A stretch of DNA of 64,000 bases from Chloranthus sessilifolius (Eukaryota > Streptophyta > Magnoliopsida > Chloranthales > Chloranthaceae). This document shows positions 56,701 to 59,692 of this stretch, piece by piece. The stretch's first letter is position 1. Each line of letters starts with the position of its first letter. The notes beneath the pieces were generated by a model that ran no database searches, was not told where the DNA came from, and saw only the letters and a list, made by a program, of their open reading frames with translations. The position numbers were made by a program, and so were the translations under genes. The stretch covers positions 60,710,101 to 60,774,100 of the forward strand of contig CM037589.1 in NCBI GenBank assembly GCA_021018995.1, written 5' to 3'.

Positions 56701-58367
56701 GCAGCAAGTTGAAAAATCCGAGATTTCAAGAATAATCTTGCGAGAACACATACAGAAACTTCAACTGTGTTAGCCTTCCAATTTCAGGTGATATGGGTCC
56801 ACTCAATTTGTGAGAAGCAAGACTCCTGAAAGAAAAGTTATATCATACACAATTTTAGCCATAAAAATATTAACTGAACAATCTATTCTGTAACCATAAA
56901 AAAGAAAAGATAAAGGGATAAAGGAAACAAAAGGACTCAAATAGGACAGCTTGAATACTGTAAGTCTCGTAGCTCAAGGCACATTTCTTATGTGAATTGA
57001 TTGTGGTTATTGTACATCTAGCACTAGGATAAACAATGATGCTCACACCTAGAGCCAAGTGTCATGCATGAACTTCCAGTGGTTAACTAGACAATCCATA
57101 TTTTCAACGAGGGATAATGGCTCCTGACCAACATTTAAGCACCAAAATGGTGTTAAAATGATCATACACCATTAAATTTAGACTTTTTTATCTCACACCA
57201 TTGAAGTGTGGTTTATCACTATGCCACGTGGCATACGCCTGCAATCAATCTAAATTGTCCAATTGGCAATATATCATTTGGAACAAGTCTCAGCCAAAAG
57301 AACCATGCCTATAAGTGGATGTAAACCATCCAATTGATAAACTTTAACATCAGCCGCTAAAAGTAAAAAAAAACAGTTGATATTATAGTCCACATATCAG
57401 ATGCATGGGTCAAAATATCGTCCGATACCGATACGTATCGGTTTTGAACCTCACCGATACGGAACATTCAAGGTACCGTATAGGTGCCTCCCATACAAAA
57501 ACCTAAAATTTCGGACAATACATTGGAATGTATCGTCCGAAACGGATACGTATCGGTTTTGGGGCTGGACGATATGTATCGTTTTTCCGAGATTTTAACC
57601 CATGATCGGATGGTTTAAATCTTCCTAAAACACCATTTTTGGGCCTGTTGCACCTATCACTTTAATGGTATGGATCACCCACATCTTAAACCATTGATGG
57701 TGTAAGATCATTTAAACACCATTTTGGTGTTTAAATGACGGTCACGAGAGTCGGATCCTTGCAACAATAATCTTCAAAGTGGAATCCTTTGCTCACAACC
57801 ATCAACCATCAACAGAAGAAGATATATCATACTTCACCTTTTCTTATATGATTTTTCATGACCTATACTATAGTATGATGCAACTATCTTTATGAAATAT
57901 TTTTTGTTCACTATGTTAATGATAATAAGCATTTATAATTAGACAAAGCTTATATCAGTAAGGAACCTTTGTGAAACAAACAGTTACCATTGTCACAGAT
58001 CCCGGATAGATAAGCTCTAAACTCAATATTGAGGTTAACAACTCACAGATGAATCACCCTCTTGGTTTGAGAGTCACATTTTACTCCTTTCCACCGACAA
58101 GGATCAGTATCCTCTTGTCTCCACTGAAGAAGGATGCCATCCGAACCAACGATTGTCGTCTTAAAACTAAGAAGTGCCTCACCTAAGAACCAGTTATTCA
58201 CTTTAGAGGTCTCATTCAGCGAAAAGTATTTCTTGAAGATTTTACAAACATAACCATGTCACCGTACCATCAGGACTGAGAGCACTACTTTTGTTTATAA
58301 GAACAAAAGCATGCAGAATGGAAAGAAGAAACCACCCTTGGCATTTCATCAGAAGGTCCATTTTCAT
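2664..58367 (-). CDS. FEI1: FEI-type LRR receptor-like serine/threonine kinase, 13 coding exons, 595 aa
   Basis: Spliced CDS = complement of exons 58268-58367, 58047-58182, 56754-56825, 56576-56647, 43299-43370, 41599-41670, 41427-41498, 32903-32997, 28558-28722, 27778-28110, 17370-17615, 5163-5296, 2664-2882 (1,788 nt). All introns are GT-AG and all phases join. Seen: signal peptide (about aa 1-29), LRRNT cap with W54, C62 and C69, about five LRRs to aa 198, a C-rich juxtamembrane stretch, TM helix about aa 243-267, glycine loop GSGGFG 317-322, Lys338, HRD 431-433, DFG 451-453, APE 477-479, and C-terminus ending DFYDSSSE. The exon layout (72-nt phase-2 LRR exons) and near-identical kinase blocks are those of Arabidopsis FEI1/FEI2 (about 590 aa), plasma-membrane kinases acting in cell-wall and cellulose synthesis and root cell expansion together with SOS5 and an ACC-linked signal. 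That role is inferred by homology. Whether it is FEI1 or FEI2 cannot be decided. It appears intact, with no internal stop. Confidence 0.95.
2940..3110. repeat. GGTTCAACCGG-type repeat in intron 12
   Basis: The sequence is rich in accggtt/aaccggt words, typical of fuzzy-ended plant DNA transposons. It directly precedes the tandem duplication. No open frame of note. Confidence 0.4.
3120..4490. repeat. Tandem duplication of about 690 bp in intron 12
   Basis: Two diverged direct copies (about 3120-3806 and 3807-4490) share long stretches, for example ATGCTTTGTTTAACCAATCT at 3443 and 4130, and CTCAACGATATT/CTTAACGATATT words. Matching 75-77-codon frames in both copies arise from the shared sequence; there is no sign of coding selection. 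A small 19-bp direct repeat (GCATGATATATCCCTCACC) sits at the join. Confidence 0.8.
5163..5296 (-). CDS. FEI1: FEI-like exon 12: kinase C-lobe
   Basis: It encodes [38 protein letters not shown] and LNIVGW. It completes the APE motif across the junction with exon 11. Acceptor TATGCAG, donor TGG|GTACGT (phase 0). Confidence 0.94.
5545..6375. repeat. Tandem duplication of about 415 bp in intron 11
   Basis: Two direct copies (about 5545-5965 and 5966-6375) share blocks such as AAGTAATACATATTTTGTAT and ACTAACAGAGCCAGGTAGGG. Each ends near a short (CA)n run. No coding content. Confidence 0.8.
6480..8620 (-). pseudogene. Ty1/copia polyprotein remains (gag-like, GAG-pre-integrase, integrase, RT start)
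   Basis: In minus-strand order from high to low coordinate: gag-like sequence near 8570; a GAG-pre-integrase-like HPSFGT...FPSL near 7850; integrase RSDNGGEY...[16 protein letters not shown] at about 7425-7540; the integrase-end signature [20 protein letters not shown] at about 7075-7165; and the RT entry motif [14 protein letters not shown] (here [16 protein letters not shown]) at about 6500-6590. Many stops and frameshifts. No LTRs were recognised. It lies in intron 11, in the same direction as the host gene. Confidence 0.85.
8331..8446. repeat. Three 38-bp tandem repeats inside the copia remnant
   Basis: The unit starts GCTCTCTGCATGAGGTCATG and is repeated three times with few changes. 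The length is not a multiple of three, so it shifts frame. Confidence 0.85.
8879..9698. mobile_element. Non-autonomous hAT-like element with telomere-type repeats
   Basis: The ends are CATGGTTTTAAAAC and GTTTTAAAACCATG, flanked by TTCTTAAT and ATCTTAAT (8-bp TSD, one mismatch). Subterminal ends are dense in GAGTCGACTCGG-like words. The intact right arm of the surrounding inverted repeat shows the empty site. Inside are a (GAA)n run (9199-9267) and five TTTAGGG units (9468-9502). No transposase. Confidence 0.75.
9468..9502 (+). repeat. Interstitial telomere-type repeat, five TTTAGGG units
   Basis: Exact plant telomere heptamers, 35 bp, inside the hAT-like element. Confidence 0.9.
10248..10502 (-). 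pseudogene. Unrecognised 84-aa frame shared by both arms of the inverted pair
   Basis: The frame reads [40 protein letters not shown] and [12 protein letters not shown]. The left arm (about 8670-8815, plus strand) carries a frameshifted version ([14 protein letters not shown]...[14 protein letters not shown]). I do not recognise the family. It looks like a coding fragment carried by the repeat rather than a host gene. Confidence 0.3.
10503..11760. other. Intron 11 stretch without recognisable genes
   Basis: AT-rich sequence. An 88-codon minus frame at 10937-11203 shows no recognised motif. Clusters of gatcatgatcg-type words occur at about 11505-11690. Probably old transposon sequence. Confidence 0.4.
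11765..12660. repeat. Two degenerate tandem-repeat blocks
   Basis: Block 1 (about 11765-12020): roughly four 60-70-bp units built on GGGCCTTAGGYATGGG...CCTAA. Block 2 (about 12327-12655): about five units of GGGACCCACGTAGGGTC...GGGTC spaced by (GA)n. Block 2 may be part of a retroelement LTR or UTR. Confidence 0.6.
12829..13772 (+). mobile_element. Solo LTR of a gypsy-type element (copy 1)
   Basis: It starts TGATGGGGACATCCGA and ends TTTCCGCATCA. It is flanked by a perfect 5-bp TSD CACAT (12824-12828 and 13773-13777). It is clearly related to the LTR at 54674-55698 (shared AACTTTCGTGAGGGTGTGAT and TTTGGGCCGGAATTAAATC) and more distantly to the LTRs at 38933 and 44293. A palindromic GTCGATCGATCGACC motif is repeated at 12940-13095. 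Confidence 0.9.
13778..15384 (-). pseudogene. Ty1/copia 5' part: LTR-like end, primer-binding site, gag remnant
   Basis: On the minus strand a sequence starting TGTTGATGGGGGAATTG (15384) leads to a primer-binding site TGGTATCAGAGC at about 15058-15069 (complementary to initiator tRNA-Met), then a long leader, then gag-like sequence down to 13778 ([34 protein letters not shown]; one frame continues as [18 protein letters not shown]). Frameshifts abound. The solo LTR at 12829 interrupts its 3' continuation. LTR limits are uncertain. Confidence 0.55.
15385..15687. other. Intron 11 spacer
   Basis: A 300-bp stretch with diverged gatacgcatcg...tatcag words at about 15530-15580, like the fuzzy hAT-type repeats elsewhere. 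No boundaries found and nothing coding. Confidence 0.3.
15688..15855 (-). mobile_element. tRNA-derived SINE
   Basis: Read on the minus strand it has an A-box-like TGGTGCGATGGTAAGAG and a B box GGGTTCGAGCC at tRNA spacing, followed by an unrelated body (GGGGCCACCCCATCCAGCGC) and a T-rich end. This is the structure of a plant RNA polymerase III SINE. Confidence 0.6.
16200..16585. repeat. ACTCGGTCAAGTT-type fuzzy repeat
   Basis: Many diverged copies of ACTCGGCC/ACTCAGTCAAGTT words in both orientations. This resembles the subterminal clusters of the hAT-like elements in this window, but no clean ends or target duplication were identified. Confidence 0.4.
16594..17031. mobile_element. MITE, MULE-like, 9-bp TSD (copy 1)
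   Basis: It starts GGGACCGACTCTCCTGACCG and ends ...AGTCATTATCCC. The flanks TTTGTAAAA (16585-16593) and TTTCTAAAA (17032-17040) form a 9-bp duplication with one mismatch. Subterminal palindrome TTTAAACACC...GGTGTTTAAA. A reverse-oriented relative lies at 57111-57758. Confidence 0.7.
17032..17369. other. Intron 11 spacer before exon 11
   Basis: AT-rich intron sequence directly beside exon 11. Nothing further recognised. Confidence 0.4.
17370..17615 (-). CDS. FEI1: FEI-like exon 11: kinase catalytic and activation loops
   Basis: It encodes aa 398-478 with [20 protein letters not shown], the catalytic loop [24 protein letters not shown] and TFGYLAP. All catalytic residues (HRD Asp433, Asn438, DFG Asp451) are present, so this is an RD-type kinase. 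The acceptor GAACAG is not pyrimidine-rich, but phase and homology (H-E-R-S-E-Q-L-D-W) support it. Confidence 0.94.
17616..18426. other. Intron 10, first 800 bp
   Basis: Ordinary AT-rich intron sequence with a short (GA)n run near 18030. No transposon ends or frames of note. Confidence 0.4.
18496..19525. mobile_element. 1,030-bp insertion in the left arm of the fold-back repeat
   Basis: It is flanked by a perfect 9-bp TSD CCTACGAAT (18487-18495 and 19526-19534); the right arm keeps the empty site. It begins AGGGATGCAAGTTTGACACC and has CCGAACCGAA-rich ends. Internally about 19027-19146 and 19147-19248 are a tandem duplication (AAGCTGTGGGAGAAAGAGGC). No transposase. MULE- or hAT-like; the class is uncertain. 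Confidence 0.75.
19952..22025 (+). mobile_element. Short GC-rich non-autonomous LTR element
   Basis: Two direct repeats (19952-20869, 918 bp; 21208-22025, 818 bp) start TGTGACGG and end GTGACA. The internal region is only 338 bp. After the first repeat comes TGGTATCGAGCC (20873-20884), close to the initiator tRNA-Met primer site; before the second is a purine run GGAGTGGTGGAGGA (21194-21207). The target duplication is ATAT (or C/A-ATAT). No coding frame is convincing. Its base composition is much richer in GC than its surroundings. Confidence 0.75.
23059..23103. repeat. (TA)n microsatellite
   Basis: About 22 TA units, at the outer edge of the fold-back repeat. Confidence 0.95.
23104..24177. 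other. Intron 10 stretch, nothing recognised
   Basis: Mixed sequence with short open frames on both strands and no recognised protein motif. Confidence 0.35.
24178..24490. repeat. Array of GCCAAGCAGGTTGGC-like palindromic words
   Basis: At least five related words in both orientations: GATGCCAAGCTGCTCGGTGTC, ACACCAAGCAGGTTAGAG, ACGCCAAGGTGCTTGGCATC, ACGCCAAGCAGGTTGGCG and ATGCCAAGCAGGTTAGCG. They could fold as hairpins. Possibly part of an LTR, as in the gypsy LTRs of this window. Confidence 0.5.
24491..25974. other. Intron 10 stretch with unassigned frames
   Basis: A minus frame at 25325-25600 ([14 protein letters not shown]...) looks protein-like but was not matched to a family. A direct word GCATGCCAAGCTTCGAACAT occurs twice (24877 and 24952). 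Likely degenerate retroelement. Confidence 0.3.
25975..27370 (-). pseudogene. RTE-type LINE reverse transcriptase remains
   Basis: On the minus strand it reads [30 protein letters not shown] (27270-27370), the conserved plant RTE RT segment (QFGFMPGRSTxEAI), and further on [20 protein letters not shown] (26300-26410), the conserved C-terminal part. A 56-bp tandem repeat (GGGCATGCCTAGACCATATC, 26205-26316) lies in the C-terminal part. Many stops. Confidence 0.75.
27778..28110 (-). CDS. FEI1: FEI-like exon 10: kinase N-lobe
   Basis: It encodes aa 287-396: [17 protein letters not shown], the glycine loop [15 protein letters not shown] with the catalytic lysine 338, the alpha-C helix [11 protein letters not shown], and [10 protein letters not shown]. 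Acceptor TTTCAG, donor CATG|GTGAGA. Highly similar to FEI1/FEI2. Confidence 0.95.
28178..28481. mobile_element. hAT-like MITE in intron 9
   Basis: The ends CAAGGGATCCAACTCGGTATC and ...CCGAGTTTTTACACCATG are flanked by a perfect 8-bp TSD GCTATGAT (28170-28177 and 28482-28489). The interior is packed with GTATCGGCCGATAC-like words and a (GA)n run. No coding content. Confidence 0.85.
28558..28722 (-). CDS. FEI1: FEI-like exon 9: transmembrane helix
   Basis: It encodes [11 protein letters not shown], then a hydrophobic helix [20 protein letters not shown] continuing WGCFL, then the basic stop-transfer YKKFGK. FEI proteins have the same [13 protein letters not shown] signature. Acceptor TTTTAG, donor G|GTACCC. 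Confidence 0.94.
28723..30499. other. Intron 8 sequence, with a GTATCGG-type degenerate repeat
   Basis: AT-rich. About 29280-29515 holds GATACATATTGGCCAATACC-like words and ends AATTTTCAAACCATTG, resembling the hAT-like MITEs. A left end and target duplication were not found. The rest is unassigned. Confidence 0.4.
30508..30733. mobile_element. hAT-like MITE in intron 8
   Basis: The ends CATGGATCAAAATATC and CCGATAACCCATG are flanked by AGATTGAG and ATATTGAG (8-bp TSD, one mismatch). The interior has repeated ATTATCGTCCGATAA-type words. Confidence 0.75.
30742..31399. other. Intron 8 stretch without recognisable elements
   Basis: AT-rich. A 103-codon plus frame at 31036-31347 has no recognised motif and is judged chance. 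Confidence 0.35.
31400..31905 (-). pseudogene. Ty1/copia 3' end: RNase H C-terminus and LTR
   Basis: On the minus strand, 31905-31690 reads [19 protein letters not shown] and, after frame slips, sequence like GTNCQ..LGKVEIL and LERxCWCVSN, matching the copia RNase H tail ([17 protein letters not shown]...). A candidate LTR starts TGTTGGTGTGTTTCC at about 31672 and runs to about 31435. It contains a (GAGGAA)n run. Confidence 0.65.
31906..32655. other. Intron 8 stretch
   Basis: Contains a (CT)n/(TA)n run at about 32275-32312. Flanking sequence ('GCGCCCGAGTGTAGAGA' and later 'GCGCCCGGGCGTATTCTCTC') recurs at both sides of about 32310-32650, suggesting the ends of a small element. Not resolved. 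Confidence 0.35.
32656..32729. repeat. (TA)n microsatellite, about 37 units
   Basis: A pure TA run about 170 bp from exon 8, inside intron 8. Confidence 0.95.
32903..32997 (-). CDS. FEI1: FEI-like exon 8: C-terminal LRR cap and juxtamembrane linker
   Basis: It encodes [20 protein letters not shown] and a Ser/Gly/Pro-rich linker. The two cysteines form the usual capping pair after the LRRs. Acceptor CTGCAG, donor CAG|GTGCCG. An 8.4-kb intron lies upstream and a 4.2-kb intron downstream in the gene. Confidence 0.9.
33411..33694. mobile_element. hAT-like MITE in intron 7
   Basis: The ends CATGGCTCAAAATTTCGACC and CGACATTTTGATCCTTG are flanked by GATACAAC and GAAACAAC (8-bp TSD, one mismatch). 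The interior has TTATCGGCCGAAA-type words. Confidence 0.8.
33703..34490. other. Intron 7 stretch without recognisable elements
   Basis: Repeated 'catctaaaacccat'-type words at 33900-34060. Nothing coding was identified. Confidence 0.35.
34497..34605 (-). pseudogene. rpoC2: Plastid rpoC2-like fragment in nuclear intron
   Basis: The minus strand reads [20 protein letters not shown] then [11 protein letters not shown], which closely follows the plastid RNA polymerase beta'' sequence ([29 protein letters not shown]). Only about 100 bp matches; the flanking frame (34352-34912) does not. It is most simply a tiny, old nuclear insertion of plastid DNA. Confidence 0.7.
34900..35872 (-). repeat. Gypsy LTR, minus orientation (subfamily A)
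   Basis: On minus it starts TGATGGGGGTATCAAG after the purine tract CACCGGGGGAGAAT and ends GTCCCGCATCA. A cluster of GTCGCTCGAGCGAC palindromes lies at 35644-35750. Confidence 0.8.
36400..37289 (-). pseudogene. Gypsy Gag with zinc-knuckle-like motif, broken
   Basis: On minus it starts near 37250 ([16 protein letters not shown]), runs through the gag region [20 protein letters not shown] to the degenerate knuckle [15 protein letters not shown] (36745-36800), then an acidic, Ser/His/Glu-repeat linker ([32 protein letters not shown]; 36400-36678). It is related throughout to the Gag at 45973-47019. Several stops or frameshifts. It has no protease or RT downstream. Confidence 0.75.
37415..37897 (-). 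repeat. Partial gypsy LTR, minus orientation (subfamily B, U5 side)
   Basis: Reverse complement of about 39482-40001. It lies directly next to the minus-strand primer site, so it is the 3' part of a 5' LTR. The rest of that LTR is missing; at 37897 the sequence switches to the plus-oriented half. Confidence 0.8.
37929..38759 (+). CDS. Gypsy linker, integrase C-terminus and chromodomain frame (276 aa)
   Basis: An uninterrupted frame of retrotransposon origin. Order: Ser/His/Glu-rich linker (about aa 1-55, SxHES repeats); an integrase-end segment [20 protein letters not shown]...STFTVEDL (about aa 97-150), which follows the gypsy KLxxRxxGPFxVLxxxxxNAYxLDLP pattern; a Pro-rich spacer; and chromodomain-like [12 protein letters not shown]...[12 protein letters not shown] (about aa 188-225), then [10 protein letters not shown] near the end. 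Protease, RT, RNase H and the integrase DDE core are absent. A frame-broken homologue lies at 47000-48000. Not a host gene; it may no longer be expressed. Confidence 0.7.
   Translation: MSLDSLVSIEPTTCESLTSHAHESIESLDTHTHHSLELHTASHFGSYCELSFESHSALHAEFTLKINLCNETLKLSMHVPKAFREFQLNNHAMVHIGSERFPSGVAKKLKAYGTGLFVIVARSGPNVYNLELPLDTRISSTFTVEDLVLSLGSTPPPCNPFQTPPIHNLIPTLQSIPLPSPSRQRKEVIEEILDDYVAFTCGGEFLVYEMKRVGESTTESAWANHERVHRLSFCIFDRYRDHISSVMKTFEFGRVDEKLQKYLVEWVGEPSYLVHQ
38933..40001 (+). repeat. Gypsy LTR, plus orientation (subfamily B)
   Basis: It starts TGAGAGGACGCCGAC after the purine tract CCGGGAGAAT and ends GTCCTGCGTCA, next to the TSD CAATA. It contains a cluster of CGCTCGAGCGAG palindromes (39058-39216). 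Confidence 0.8.
40057..40270. repeat. Tandem 107-bp duplication
   Basis: Two nearly identical copies (40057-40163 and 40164-40270) starting CCAGGTCTCAGCTAGTGCAT. They lie next to an unrecognised 64-codon minus frame (40210-40404, [16 protein letters not shown] residues), which shows no family motif. Confidence 0.9.
40434..40789. mobile_element. hAT-like MITE, AGTCACAAAGTC family (copy 1)
   Basis: The ends CATAGTCACAAAAGTCTCCG and ...GACTTTGTGACTATG are flanked by a perfect 8-bp TSD TTTCCAAA (40426-40433 and 40790-40797). The interior is AT-rich with GAGTCGGCGACTC-type subterminal words. Confidence 0.88.
40798..41426. other. Intron 7 end
   Basis: Sequence before exon 7. A 65-codon minus frame (40763-40960) spans the MITE edge and is judged chance. 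Nothing else recognised. Confidence 0.35.
41427..41498 (-). CDS. FEI1: FEI-like exon 7: last LRR
   Basis: A 72-nt exon ([18 protein letters not shown]...) ending in TEN|S, which joins to the [10 protein letters not shown] sequence of exon 8. Acceptor TTTGAAG, donor GTAAGT. Confidence 0.92.
41599..41670 (-). CDS. FEI1: FEI-like exon 6: LRR repeat
   Basis: A 72-nt exon, one LRR ([18 protein letters not shown]...). Acceptor TCCACAG, donor GTAAGT. The next intron is only 100 bp. Confidence 0.93.
41813..42256 (+). pseudogene. C-terminal tail of a hAT transposase (probable)
   Basis: The plus frame reads [20 protein letters not shown], then [20 protein letters not shown], and after one stop [20 protein letters not shown] followed by EPPRNSMWL. 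Ser/Gly/Tyr-rich, acidic tails of this kind follow the dimerisation domain in plant hAT transposases; no dimerisation domain itself is seen. About 280 bp downstream is a terminus-like CCGGTACGTATCATCC...GACTTGG. Coding is opposite to the host gene. The left end was not found. Confidence 0.45.
42655..43042. mobile_element. hAT-like MITE, AGTCACAAAGTC family (copy 2, inverted)
   Basis: The ends CACAGTCGCAAAGTAGGGAG and GATTTCTGTGACTATA are flanked by GTAGAAAT and CTAGAAAT (8-bp TSD, one mismatch). Same family as 40434-40789 in the opposite orientation. It lies in intron 5. Confidence 0.82.
43299..43370 (-). CDS. FEI1: FEI-like exon 5: LRR repeat
   Basis: A 72-nt exon, one LRR ([18 protein letters not shown]...). 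Acceptor TTTGCAG, donor GTGAGT. It lies alone between two transposon-rich introns of 13.2 kb and 1.6 kb. Confidence 0.93.
43371..44292. other. Intron 4, first 900 bp
   Basis: AT-rich intron, nothing coding. The target sequence TAATA of the next element ends at 44292. Confidence 0.4.
45973..47019 (+). pseudogene. Gypsy Gag with CCHC zinc knuckle, in-frame stops
   Basis: One continuous frame broken by stops at 46243 (TGA where TGG is expected), 46345 and 46360. It starts [15 protein letters not shown], passes [35 protein letters not shown], and the zinc knuckle [14 protein letters not shown] (CX2CX4HX4C, about 46645-46690), then an acidic linker with repeated (S/T)HES motifs. Gag packages the element RNA; here it is probably dead. 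Confidence 0.85.
47000..48000 (+). pseudogene. Gypsy linker, integrase C-terminus and chromodomain, frame-broken
   Basis: It continues the THES/SHES-rich linker, then [20 protein letters not shown] ... [20 protein letters not shown] (47342-47599), then [20 protein letters not shown] and [11 protein letters not shown]. It aligns block by block with the intact frame at 37929-38759. Frameshifts near 47320 and 47600. Confidence 0.8.
49249..50189. other. Intron 4 stretch with a SINE-like copy
   Basis: Mostly unassigned. At 49796-49885 there is an A box TAGCACAATGG and a B box GGTTCAAGCCC followed by ATATCAAAAAAAG, the layout of a tRNA-derived SINE. Confidence 0.5.
50190..52520 (+). pseudogene. 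RTE-type LINE, split by a 1.1-kb insertion
   Basis: The RT part at 50190-50475 matches the plant RTE pattern with slips (ending [13 protein letters not shown]). The LINE resumes near 51590: [54 protein letters not shown] and [20 protein letters not shown], then the C-terminal domain to about 52520. Heavily decayed. Confidence 0.7.
50476..51590 (-). mobile_element. LTR-type insertion within the LINE (limits approximate)
   Basis: A GC-richer block of about 1.1 kb that interrupts the LINE reading. On the minus strand it contains GTGATATCAGAGCTGATGG (about 50560-50578), like an initiator tRNA-Met primer site. Candidate ends TGTATCACAGG and CTCATGACA are seen on minus, but no target duplication could be fixed. 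Confidence 0.4.
52521..53439. other. Intron 4 stretch
   Basis: AT-rich spacer between two LINE copies. No recognised element. Confidence 0.35.
53530..54265 (+). repeat. Three direct repeats of about 245 bp in the LINE RT
   Basis: Copies start at 53530, 53774 and 54020 (TCCATTTTTATAAGTATAAA) and differ by only a few bases. The unit length is not a multiple of three. Confidence 0.92.
54674..55698 (+). mobile_element. Solo LTR of the gypsy family (copy 2)
   Basis: It starts TGATGGGGACATCAGACTCA and ends TTCCTGCATAA (CA changed to AA). Perfect 5-bp TSD GAGAA (54669-54673 and 55699-55703). It is the closest relative of the solo LTR at 12829. It lacks the palindromic motif array present in the other copies. 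Confidence 0.9.
56072..56374. mobile_element. MITE with AGGCTGTGTTTGGGATT inverted ends
   Basis: 303 bp. The ends AGGCTGTGTTTGGGATT and AATCCCAAACACAGCCT pair, and pairing extends to about 25 bp (CTCTTTGGA). The inside holds two diverged direct copies of about 90 bp. No clear target duplication. Many plant MITEs have similar ends. Confidence 0.75.
56576..56647 (-). CDS. FEI1: FEI-like exon 4: LRR repeat
   Basis: A 72-nt exon, one LRR ([18 protein letters not shown]...) with a plausible N-glycosylation site NCS. Acceptor TTGCAG, donor GTAAGT. It is followed by the largest intron (about 13.2 kb, 43371-56575). Confidence 0.93.
56754..56825 (-). CDS. FEI1: FEI-like exon 3: LRR repeat
   Basis: A 72-nt exon, one 24-residue LRR ([18 protein letters not shown]...). 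Acceptor TTTCAG, donor GTATGT. The reading frame joins exon 2 (L79) and exon 4 (L103) exactly. Confidence 0.93.
56826..57101. other. Intron 2, part beside exon 3
   Basis: AT-rich intron sequence without recognised elements. Confidence 0.4.
57111..57758. mobile_element. MITE, MULE-like, 9-bp TSD (copy 2), with nested MITE
   Basis: The reverse orientation of the 16594-17031 family. It starts GGGATAATGGCTCCTGACC and ends ...CACGAGAGTCGGATCC. The flanks TTTCAACGA and TTGCAACAA match at 7 of 9 positions. The hAT-like MITE at 57404-57604 is inserted within it. Confidence 0.65.
57404..57604. mobile_element. hAT-like MITE nested in intron 2
   Basis: The ends CATGGGTCAAAATATCGTCC and CGAGATTTTAACCCATG are flanked by ATCAGATG and ATCGGATG (8-bp TSD, one mismatch). 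The interior has GATACGTATCGG-type words. Confidence 0.82.
58047..58182 (-). CDS. FEI1: FEI-like exon 2: LRR N-terminal cap
   Basis: It encodes aa 34-78, EALLSFK followed by W54 and the [10 protein letters not shown] cap motif with its cysteine pair (C62, C69). The donor is CT|GTGAGT. This is the N-terminal domain that precedes the LRR solenoid in the plant extracellular LRR class. Confidence 0.93.
58268..58367 (-). CDS. FEI1: FEI-like exon 1: start codon and signal peptide
   Basis: It encodes aa 1-33 plus one base of codon 34. The first in-frame ATG of the short signal peptide is at 58367; alternatives are at 58361 and 58349, and all three keep the hydrophobic core [14 protein letters not shown]. 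The exon ends ...LSPD|G before donor GTACGG. The 85-bp intron 1 ends TTCTTAG. The start is chosen by comparison with FEI1, whose leader has the same length and ends in the same SPDGEAL sequence. Confidence 0.88.
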
Positions 58368-58700
58368 GCTTTTCAACCATAATAAAAATATTGCAAATCA
58401 TCTGAAACCAAACTCTGGAGATGTTGCATTCGACAATTCCATTATCTGGTGAGAAATGCAATCCACAGCAGCATAAGGGAAAAAGTAAGTTCTCTGGACA
58501 AAAATAGAAAAAATGAACAGTTCTTTAAAACATAATCCTAGTGAATATGCATAATTGAAATTTGGAAAAGCTTCAATGTATCAGATGAAACAGATGACGA
58601 GCCTATTAGTTATAAAAATAACAACTATTGTTTTGATGAATTTACGTACCTACTAAAGATTCTTTCGCGCCAGCTTATAACTGGAAATGATTGACGTTGC
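58368..58700 (-). other. Possible 5' UTR exons of the FEI-like gene
   Basis: Upstream of the ATG on the minus strand there is a plausible acceptor (TTTGTCCAG, near 58490) and, further upstream, a strong donor (GTAG|GTACGTAA, donor G at 58649). This is compatible with a leader intron of about 160 bp. It is inference from splice-like words only. Confidence 0.3.
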
Positions 58701-59153
58701 ATTCAACCCTCCCCACAGTACTTCTACAATTCCAGTGCAGGAAGAATATTATTTAGTTACTATAGGTCTAGATATCATATGAAAATCTTACACAAAATTA
58801 GTATGATGGGAACTTTCCTATAGATGTTGCATTCATGCCTGTTTAACATGAATCATTATACTAGATGTTTTAACTCTTAGAGAACTTCATGAAGCTTCGT
58901 GTAATTTGATAATTTTGATTCCTTTTCAACAAAACATACTTCCCAGGAAGTAAATCCAGCCAAGCAGGAGTGTGCTGCTTTCTCCTTAGAGGTGCCGAGT
59001 ATTTTTTTGTTCTAATTGGGATTTGTATTAATATATGTAGTGGTGTGTTAGTACTTAGTGATGGTACTGGGTATGTATGTTCTAAACAATTTTTTGTCAT
59101 TAGTTTTTAATATAAAGGCTAGTAAGTAAATCAAACATAATCTCACATTCTAA

Positions 59154-59692
59154 AACAATGTCCTTAAATCTGCTCGGGGTGGGCGCCAAGGTGGCTGCCC
59201 AGGCAGTTCGGGCCTCCGGTTTAGCCCTGGATGTCGACTCGGGCGGACCAAGCCTGGGTGCCTGCCCAGGCCACCCGAGTGCTTGCCTGGGCGTTTTAAA
59301 ATCAGGGCGGGGCGTCATCTTAAGAGACATTGTTTTTTTCCTTATCTTCTATTTCTCCCCGACACTCTTGTGCCCTAATTTTACATGCAAATCTAGAAAC
59401 AAAATCAAGGAGGAGCCCAGATCTACAGCGCAAGTATGTAAGTAGATGAGGAGGATATTGATGTGGGACCAACAAATGAAGGGAATGATGATGTCGAGTT
59501 TACTCCTTCCGATGAAGAAGATCAAGATCTTCAAGTTGAGCCATTAGATGATTTAGATGATGAGGATGAACCATATAGTGATAGTATGTATATCACTATA
59601 TGCATGTATAAATACAAACTTCAGGGACGCTCGGATCTTGGGGCGCCACCCGGAGAATTCCGCTCAAACCCGCCCAGCACTTTAAGAACGTT
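59154..59692. mobile_element. Possible hAT-like element upstream of the gene, with an acidic coding tail
   Basis: The ends CAATGTCCTTAAATCTGCTC and ...CTTTAAGAACGTTG are roughly inverted; a third terminus-like piece lies at about 59320-59333. Between them a plus frame reads VDEEDIDVGPTNEGNDDVEF and a run of Asp/Glu, like the acidic tail of some hAT transposases. The flanks TTCTAAAA/CTCTTAAG match only 5 of 8. Confidence 0.35.

Noticed and set aside
58870-59100. 76-codon minus frame upstream of the gene
   Set aside because: Slight resemblance to copia linker sequence (basic, Pro/Thr-rich) but no diagnostic motif; not enough to call.
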